Below are positions 6,375-10,185 of a stretch of 10,185 nucleotides of DNA, in pieces. The position numbers were made by a program, and so were the translations under genes. The notes beneath the pieces are model-generated. The model did not search any database and had not been told where the DNA came from. It saw only the letters and a program-made list of their open reading frames with translations. The stretch spans positions 1-10,185 of the forward strand of contig JAFPPJ010000244.1 in the NCBI GenBank assembly GCA_017410745.1, in the 5' to 3' direction. The stretch's first letter is position 1. Each line of letters opens with the position of its first letter. Source of the DNA: Oscillospiraceae bacterium (GTDB taxonomy: Bacteria; Bacillota; Clostridia; Oscillospirales; Ruminococcaceae).

Positions 6375-7052
6375 ATGACTAAGTACAAGTCGGATGCCGC
6401 CGCCTTCCTTTGGATAATATTCTTTGCGATAGGCGTGATAATGCTGGGCGCGATGGTCTTCATGAAGGCGGATTTCGAGAAATTCAAGAAGACCGCAGTG
6501 CCCACTGCCGCGACAATAACCGATATCGAGAGATACCGCACGCATCACGGCAGGAGCAACAGCACGGATCATACTGTGTATATCGAGTATGAATACGGCG
6601 GCAGGATCTACGACGACACGCTCGGCTACTATGTGGCGGGAATGCATGAGGGCGACACCGTGCAGATATATGTCGATCCTCAGCATCCCGGCAACTTCAA
6701 GAGCGAGAGCAAGATCGTATATATCATATTCCTTGTATTCGGTCTGGTGTTCGGCGGCGTGGGAGGAGTCTGCCTTGTCGGCGATATCAGAAAGCGCATC
6801 AAGGTAAGCGACCTCATCGCCCGCGACTGCTATGTGTGGTGCGACAGGTGGGAGGAGATCCCCGGCAATGTCAGGGTGAACAATGTTCGCTACCACTGCA
6901 TCAGGGCATACTACGACAACGGCTACAAGACGCTCCAGTTCGACAGCCGTTCATTCCACCCGAACAAGACTCCGCTCGTGCCCGGTCAGAACGTAAGGGT
7001 GTTCGTGGATCAGAGCGACCCCACTATGTATTACGTTGATATAGACGTGTAA
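6375..7052 (+). CDS. DUF3592-type membrane protein with a second, similar soluble domain
   Basis: A 225-residue protein with TM segments at about 9-30 and 114-136. The loop between them (about 40-112) has the DUF3592 pattern: ATITDIERY, then YIEYEYGGRIYDD, then EGDTVQIYVDPQHPG. This loop is expected outside the membrane. The C-terminal part (about 150-225), expected inside, repeats the same pattern: RAYYDNGYKTLQFDS, then PGQNVRVFVDQSDP. The two halves look like a duplicated beta-rich fold on opposite sides of the membrane. DUF3592 has no established function. RBS AGGAGG at 6364-6369. It is the second gene of an operon; no clear terminator follows. Confidence 0.85.
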   Translation: MTKYKSDAAAFLWIIFFAIGVIMLGAMVFMKADFEKFKKTAVPTAATITDIERYRTHHGRSNSTDHTVYIEYEYGGRIYDDTLGYYVAGMHEGDTVQIYVDPQHPGNFKSESKIVYIIFLVFGLVFGGVGGVCLVGDIRKRIKVSDLIARDCYVWCDRWEEIPGNVRVNNVRYHCIRAYYDNGYKTLQFDSRSFHPNKTPLVPGQNVRVFVDQSDPTMYYVDIDV

Positions 7053-7096
7053 GGGGACTTTGGGTCACTTGTATCTGTATTGAAACCGAATTGTAG

Positions 7097-7125
7097 TTGA
7101 TTTCCCGGCGGAATTGTTGTATAAT
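7097..7125 (+). promoter_or_regulatory. Sigma-A promoter upstream of the multi-hairpin leader
   Basis: TTGATT at 7097-7102 and TATAAT at 7120-7125 are 17 bp apart. A transcript starting near 7132 would carry about 160 bases of leader before the start codon at 7294. Confidence 0.8.
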
Positions 7126-7141
7126 CAAGACAGCGATGTCA

Positions 7142-7244
7142 CCCGCCGCTGAGTCGGCGGGCTCCATCTTGTTATCCGAGCAGGCTTTGCACCCTGCCCG
7201 GATAACGGCAAGCATATGCTTGCCGCTGCTTTCTTGAAAGCAGC
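7142..7244 (+). ncRNA. Structured 5' leader with four consecutive hairpins
   Basis: Four stems follow each other almost without gaps. A: CCCGCCG 7142-7148 with 7155-7161. B: GTTATCCG 7171-7178 with 7199-7206, continued inside by GCAGG/CCTGC (7180-7184/7193-7197) across one mismatch. C: a 20-bp perfect palindrome, 7206-7225. D: GCTGCTTT 7225-7232 with AAAGCAGC 7237-7244. No T-run follows D, so it is not an ordinary terminator. Position between a promoter and a gene fits a cis-regulatory RNA, but no known riboswitch was recognised; an inserted intergenic repeat is the alternative. Confidence 0.5.
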
Positions 7245-7293
7245 GCTTTGAATATCTCATGTATACCTATTTCACGGGAAAGGATCATGATAT

Positions 7294-8328
7294 ATGGAAA
7301 AGGTGACGAAGGTCCTCACCAATAAATGGTTCAAGCTGCTGGTAAGCCTTATCGGCGTGGTCTATACCGCGATGCTGCTGTATTTCGACTACATCGTGTT
7401 CTTCTACAATATCGAGTACAGCGACAAGAAGACATTTGCGGTAGTCACATCGGTATTCTCCGTGCTCATATGCCTGCTTGACGTCTATACAAGGCATTCG
7501 CCGATCACCTGCATACTTGCGATGATAAATATGGTGGCGTATCTGCCGCTGCTGCTGCTCGACTGGGGCAACTGGCCGCTTCTCGTGCCCGGGTTCCTGG
7601 TAGTGCTGTTCGGCTTCTTCTGCTGTCATATGAACGAGACGGCTAAGACCATATTCGGTACGGTGTTCCTGCTGATGTATATACTCGGCGGCATAGCGTT
7701 CTTCCTCATTATGAACGTGTTCAGAGTGACTACGGTGGATACCGTCATAGAGAGCGGCGTATCGCCCTCGGGCGCTTTCCGCTACTATGTGCTCGACGTG
7801 GCGAACAAGTCCACGGGCAAGAAGTGCGTATATATCCAGCCCAATACCCTCGATGTGGACAAGGGCTTCCTCAAGCTCGATACCACCATCAAGAAGCTGG
7901 TGAAGCAGCAGTCGAACCCTGTTGAGTATGACTGCGAGTGGAGCGGCACCAAGATGATAATAAACGGCGAGGAGTACTTCGACGAGCTCGACTATATAGG
8001 CGAGCAGAACGGCGTCGCAGTTTACGACATAGCCGACAGGGGATGGAACTATACATATTTCTCCATAGACTATCCGCTGTTTACTACGATAGAGAATGTC
8101 AAGTCCAAGCTCGACGGCCTCAATGAGAAGCGCAAGCAGAAGGAGGAGGCCGACAGCAAGAAGACCGGCAAGGCCGATGAGAAGACGGATGACAAGAAGT
8201 CCGACAAGTCTTCTGAGGAGAGCATAGAGACCACCACGCTCAGGGAAGAAGAGCCCTTAGAGCCCGTGGAAGAGGTCGATGCCGATACTTCGCATGATGA
8301 TGCGGACGGTGAAAATACAGAAGAATGA
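7294..8328 (+). CDS. Five-TM membrane protein with soluble domain and charged low-complexity tail
   Basis: A 344-residue protein not recognised with confidence. Hydrophobic segments lie at about 12-38, 47-64, 69-90, 94-112 and 119-142. A soluble domain follows (about 147-265) with VDTVIESGVSPSGAFRYYVL at its start, a pattern loosely like small domains that report on secreted or membrane-associated proteins (SPxGxYR); this is weak. Residues 270-344 are almost all charged: first Lys/Glu/Asp mixed, then strongly acidic (EEEPLEPVEEVDAD), likely disordered. AAAGGA at 7279-7284 supports the ATG at 7294. It is a single gene with its own promoter and a long structured leader. No terminator is visible before the rpsU promoter. 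Confidence 0.8.
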   Translation: MEKVTKVLTNKWFKLLVSLIGVVYTAMLLYFDYIVFFYNIEYSDKKTFAVVTSVFSVLICLLDVYTRHSPITCILAMINMVAYLPLLLLDWGNWPLLVPGFLVVLFGFFCCHMNETAKTIFGTVFLLMYILGGIAFFLIMNVFRVTTVDTVIESGVSPSGAFRYYVLDVANKSTGKKCVYIQPNTLDVDKGFLKLDTTIKKLVKQQSNPVEYDCEWSGTKMIINGEEYFDELDYIGEQNGVAVYDIADRGWNYTYFSIDYPLFTTIENVKSKLDGLNEKRKQKEEADSKKTGKADEKTDDKKSDKSSEESIETTTLREEEPLEPVEEVDADTSHDDADGENTEE

Positions 8329-8388
8329 TTTATGCTATTTCAACAAAAATATGACAAAAAATTCTGTAATAAAATATATATACCGTAC

Positions 8389-8417
8389 TTGACAAAAGAC
8401 ATAAAAAATTATATAAT
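8389..8417 (+). promoter_or_regulatory. Consensus sigma-A promoter of rpsU
   Basis: TTGACA at 8389-8394 and TATAAT at 8412-8417 with a 17-bp spacer in AT-rich DNA: a perfect match to consensus, fitting a highly expressed ribosomal protein gene. Confidence 0.92.
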
Positions 8418-8423
8418 AAATGA

Positions 8424-8548
8424 GTTGTATCACGTTTATAGCGTGTTGCGATACGGGGGGATCATTCCTTACGGGTTCGTTCCTTCCGGCAGCTGTCAGG
8501 GGACAGCTGATCCTCTGCTCCTTAAAGCAGCAAAGGGAGGGAACATAG
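8424..8548 (+). promoter_or_regulatory. Structured rpsU leader
   Basis: About 125 bases lie between the promoter and the start codon. Visible stems: GTATC 8427-8431 with GATAC 8450-8454, enclosing ACG/CGT; a perfect 8-bp hairpin CAGCTGTC 8490-8497 with GACAGCTG 8502-8509 around AGGG; and CTGCT 8515-8519 with AGCAG 8526-8530. Two CU-rich bits (CCTC at 8512-8515, CTCC at 8518-8521) can pair with the Shine-Dalgarno sequence AAAGGGAGGG at 8532-8541. Autogenous control is possible but unproven. Confidence 0.45.
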
Positions 8549-8722
8549 ATGGCAGAAGTTAGAGTTAGAAACAACGAGTCCTTGGATGCAGCTCTCAAGC
8601 GTTTCAAGAGAGACTGTGCAAGAGATGGCGTTATAGCTGAAGTACGCAAGAGAGAGCATTATGAGAAGCCCTCAGTAAAGCGTAAGAAGAAGTCTGAGGC
8701 TGCACGCAAGCGCAAGTCCTGA
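8549..8722 (+). CDS. rpsU: 30S ribosomal protein S21
   Basis: A 57-residue basic protein, the usual length for S21, the last small-subunit protein to join and one that sits near the anti-Shine-Dalgarno end of 16S rRNA and helps initiation. Family features are the AEVRVRNNESLDAALKRFKR opening (2-21), the RDGVIAEVRKREHYEKPS core (25-42) and a Lys/Arg-rich end (KRKKKSEAARKRK). The ATG follows GGGAGGG at 8535-8541, seven bases away. It stands alone, with its own consensus promoter and terminator, rather than in the rpsU-dnaG-rpoD arrangement of enteric bacteria. Confidence 0.96.
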   Translation: MAEVRVRNNESLDAALKRFKRDCARDGVIAEVRKREHYEKPSVKRKKKSEAARKRKS

Positions 8723-8745
8723 TTTTTCGGATAATGTTACATGTT

Positions 8746-8780
8746 CCCGGACAGCAGTGCTGTCCGGGTCCTTGTATTAT
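8746..8780 (+). terminator. Rho-independent terminator of rpsU
   Basis: A perfect 10-bp stem, CCCGGACAGC (8746-8755) with GCTGTCCGGG (8759-8768), loop AGT, followed by TCCTTGTATTAT. It begins 23 bases after the rpsU stop. Confidence 0.88.
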
Positions 8781-8864
8781 TTAGGGTTTAGGGTTTAGGG
8801 TACAGGGTTTAGTGAAGGAGTGGCTGTCGCCACATCTTTATTGGGGCTGCGCCCCATACCCCCC
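8780..8864 (-). repeat. Hairpin plus heptamer intergenic repeat, copy 3 (inverted)
   Basis: On the plus strand: five 7-bp units from 8780 (TTTAGGG three times, TACAGGG, TTTAGTG), AAGGA, a hairpin GTGGC 8820-8824 with GCCAC 8829-8833, spacer ATCTTTATT, a hairpin GGGGC 8843-8847 with GCCCC 8851-8855, then ATACCCCCC. Read on the minus strand this is the same order as copies 1 and 2: GGGGG(T/C)AT, hairpin, spacer, hairpin, TCCTT, heptamers. Both stems differ in sequence from the other copies and still pair. It starts directly after the rpsU terminator. Confidence 0.85.
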
Positions 8865-8865
8865 T

Positions 8866-8919
8866 GATAGGGTATAGGGTTTAGTGAAGGAGTGGCTGTT
8901 GCCACATCTTTAATGGGGG
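8866..8919 (-). repeat. Hairpin plus heptamer intergenic repeat, copy 4 (inverted, truncated)
   Basis: Directly after copy 3 and in the same orientation: three 7-bp units from 8866 (GATAGGG, TATAGGG, TTTAGTG), AAGGA, a hairpin GTGGC 8892-8896 with GCCAC 8901-8905, spacer ATCTTTAAT, then GGGGG (8915-8919), where the element breaks off before the other half of the second hairpin. The stretch TTTAGTGAAGGAGTGGCTGT matches copy 3 exactly, so a recent tandem duplication is likely. Confidence 0.82.
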
Positions 8920-9025
8920 AGCGCTGTCCTCGTACTTCAGTGTATACAGAAAGTTTCCAGTTTGTTCGCTGTCCGATATTCGGGGACGTAGTTCACTTCC
9001 CTGAATTAGAGGTGTCCGATTTTAT

Positions 9026-9070
9026 GGGTATAGTTTACTATACCCTATACCCTAAACCCCAGACCCTATA
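9026..9070 (+). repeat. Heptamer-only relic of the repeat family, copy 5
   Basis: A perfect 8-bp hairpin (GGGTATAG 9026-9033, loop TTTA, CTATACCC 9038-9045) runs into four 7-bp units from 9043 (CCCTATA, CCCTAAA, CCCCAGA, CCCTATA). The two G/C-rich hairpins of the full copies are absent. The hairpin could have formed from heptamers of both orientations meeting. Confidence 0.7.
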
Positions 9071-9076
9071 CTGTCC

Positions 9077-9118
9077 GATAATTACTCATTACTAATTCCT
9101 AATTGCTAATTGACAGTT
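9077..9118. repeat. Second heptamer array, NCTAATT type
   Basis: Six successive 7-bp units: GATAATT, ACTCATT, ACTAATT, CCTAATT, GCTAATT, GACAGTT. The sequence differs from the CCCTANA units but the 7-bp period is the same. It begins six bases after the last CCCTATA unit and ends 45 bases before the rpsL promoter. Confidence 0.6.
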
Positions 9119-9163
9119 GCCTTGTGCAAAATACCAAATGTGCATGACTGCTGAAAAAATGGC

Positions 9164-9192
9164 TTGACAAATCGTTTCAAAGGGTATATAAT
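9164..9192 (+). promoter_or_regulatory. Consensus sigma-A promoter of rpsL
   Basis: TTGACA at 9164-9169 and TATAAT at 9187-9192 are 17 bp apart, a perfect match, 53 bases before the rpsL start. Confidence 0.92.
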
Positions 9193-9245
9193 GGTCAAGT
9201 GTGCAGTTATGTCTGCATATAATGATCTTGAAAGGAGATGTATTG

Positions 9246-9665
9246 ATGCCTACGTTTAACCAGCTCGTACGCAAGGGTAGAGACGTGATCGCCAAGAAGT
9301 CCACAGCACCCGCACTTCAGAAGGGATACAATTCCAAGAAGAAGATCGCGATAGATCTGTCCTCCCCCCAGAAGAGAGGCGTTTGCACCGCGGTAAGAAC
9401 AGCTACTCCCAAGAAGCCTAACTCCGCTATGAGAAAGATAGCCAGAGTAAAGCTCACCAACGGCACGGAAGTTACTGCTTATATCCCCGGTATCGGCCAC
9501 AATCTTCAGGAGCACTCTGTTGTACTCATCAGAGGCGGAAGAGTCAAGGACCTCCCCGGTGTGCGTTACCACATCATCAGAGGTACACTCGATACTCAGG
9601 GCGTTGCCAAGAGAAATCAGGCAAGATCCAAGTACGGTGCCAAGAGACCCAAGGCAGGCAAGTAA
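9246..9665 (+). CDS. rpsL: 30S ribosomal protein S12
   Basis: A 139-residue protein of the decoding centre, matching S12 from Firmicutes in length, including the N-terminal insertion (GYNSKKKIAIDLSS) that enteric S12 lacks. Conserved blocks: MPTFNQLVRKGR at the start, SPQKRGVCTAV, TPKKPNSAMRK, TAYIPGIGHNLQEHSVVLIRGGRVKDLPGVRYH, and a C-terminal ARSKYGAKR. The lysines in TPKKPNS and GRVKDLPG, where streptomycin-resistance substitutions usually fall, are the wild-type residues. The ATG at 9246 follows AAAGGAG at 9231-9237; the in-frame ATG at 9201 is too close to the promoter and does not match the family. It starts a str operon with rpsG. Confidence 0.98.
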   Translation: MPTFNQLVRKGRDVIAKKSTAPALQKGYNSKKKIAIDLSSPQKRGVCTAVRTATPKKPNSAMRKIARVKLTNGTEVTAYIPGIGHNLQEHSVVLIRGGRVKDLPGVRYHIIRGTLDTQGVAKRNQARSKYGAKRPKAGK

Positions 9666-9870
9666 GCCGGCAGAAGGCGCAAGCCTTAAAGCACATTATC
9701 AGGTGATGTGCTCAAAAACATCAAGACCACATATGCAGAGTAATCCGGAGAATTCCGTTTATATATATGCCGTCCGAACGGCAGACCTCTGCTGCTGCGC
9801 CGCTTAGCGGCTGCGCTTATTGTGGTAAGCGAGTACCTGTGAATTCATCATTATGAAGGAGGGAAGTATT
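9666..9870 (+). promoter_or_regulatory. Structured rpsL-rpsG intercistronic spacer
   Basis: About 205 bases without a gene, long for a str operon spacer. Hairpins: AGCACAT 9690-9696 with ATGTGCT 9706-9712; TGCCGT 9768-9773 with ACGGCA 9778-9783; GCCGC 9799-9803 with GCGGC 9807-9811. None is followed by a T-run, so none looks like a terminator, and no good promoter is visible. In E. coli the same spacer binds S7 for feedback control; whether this one does is inference. Confidence 0.45.
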
Positions 9871-10185
9871 GTGGCAAGAAGAGGTAGAATCGCAAAGAGA
9901 GAGGTTCTTGCAGATCCTGTTTACAACTCTGAGATCGTAACTCGTCTTATCAACAATATTATGCTCGACGGTAAGAAGGGTGTTGCCCAGAAGATCGTCT
10001 ACGGAGCTTTCGATATTGTTTCGGAAAAGACCGGCAAGGATCCCCTTGAGGCTTTCAACGAAGCACTCGAAAACATCATGCCTCAGCTTGAGGTAAAGGC
10101 TCGCCGTGTGGGCGGTGCCACCTATCAGGTACCTATGGAGGTACGTGCTGAAAGAAAGCAGACTCTTGGTCTCCGCTGGCTCACA
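9871..10185 (+). CDS. rpsG: 30S ribosomal protein S7, 3' truncated by the window
   Basis: The first 105 residues of S7 (family length about 156), the protein that organises the head of the small subunit by binding 16S rRNA. Recognised by ARRGRIAKREVLADPVYNS at the start, LINNIMLDGKKGVAQKIVYGAFD (about 27-49), and the ENIMPQLEVKARRVGGATYQVPMEVR block (about 68-93). It uses a GTG start at 9871, eight bases after AAGGAGGG (9856-9863); the in-frame ATG at 9853 overlaps the RBS and would add residues the family lacks. The gene continues past the end of the window. It is likely cotranscribed with rpsL; fusA and tuf would normally follow. Confidence 0.97.
   Translation, partial: MARRGRIAKREVLADPVYNSEIVTRLINNIMLDGKKGVAQKIVYGAFDIVSEKTGKDPLEAFNEALENIMPQLEVKARRVGGATYQVPMEVRAERKQTLGLRWLT

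Noticed and set aside
9069..9081. ATACTGTCCGATA also occurs, inverted, in the terminator at 861-873, and TGTCCGAT recurs near 8968 and 9013
   Set aside because: About one 13-base match is expected by chance in a window of this size on both strands, and the contexts differ.
8780..9118. Possible CRISPR array
   Set aside because: Units are 7 bp and directly adjacent, with no spacers and no cas genes.

Overview
The window looks like a chromosomal segment of a Gram-positive Firmicute, most likely a Ruminococcus or close relative in the Oscillospiraceae. The basis is strong AGGAGG-type ribosome binding sites, textbook sigma-A promoters (TTGACA, 17 bp, TATAAT), a secreted protein with choline-binding-type repeats, a Firmicute-type ribosomal protein S12 with its usual N-terminal insertion, and overall style. 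The genus is an inference from style; no marker here settles it.

Layout. (1) 82-819: four very small, mostly hydrophobic proteins in one operon, the last three joined by ATGA overlaps and closed by a strong terminator. (2) 908-1018: first copy of a hairpin-plus-heptamer intergenic repeat. (3) 1034-2076: a promoter and the azlC-azlD branched-chain amino acid exporter pair. (4) 2158-3219: a promoter, a secreted protein with five cell-wall-binding repeats and an unrecognised C-terminal domain, then a hairpin shared with the convergent gene. (5) 3233-3839, minus strand: a histidine phosphatase with a perfect promoter. (6) 3916-5598: a membrane-bound HD-GYP protein, a likely cyclic-di-GMP phosphodiesterase. 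(7) 5599-5898: intergenic, with a second repeat copy and a structured stretch of unknown nature. (8) 5899-7052: a promoter and two membrane proteins, the second of DUF3592 type. (9) 7097-8328: a promoter, a 5' leader with four consecutive hairpins, and a five-TM protein with a charged tail. (10) 8389-8768: rpsU (S21) with its own promoter, structured leader and terminator. (11) 8780-9118: two tandem inverted copies of the repeat, a heptamer-only relic, and a second, unrelated heptamer array. (12) 9164-10185: promoter, rpsL (S12), a roughly 200 bp structured spacer and the first two thirds of rpsG (S7), the start of a str operon.

The genes do not form one pathway. rpsU, rpsL and rpsG are translation genes; the rest are envelope, transport and signalling genes in separate small transcription units. 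The most unusual feature is the intergenic repeat family. It has two hairpins whose stem sequences change between copies while pairing is kept, followed by a run of 7-bp CCCTANA units, and it occurs in both orientations next to terminators or gene ends. The other points of interest are the small-protein operon, whose third gene looks like a double-frameshifted paralogue of the second, and the multi-hairpin leader at 7142-7244.
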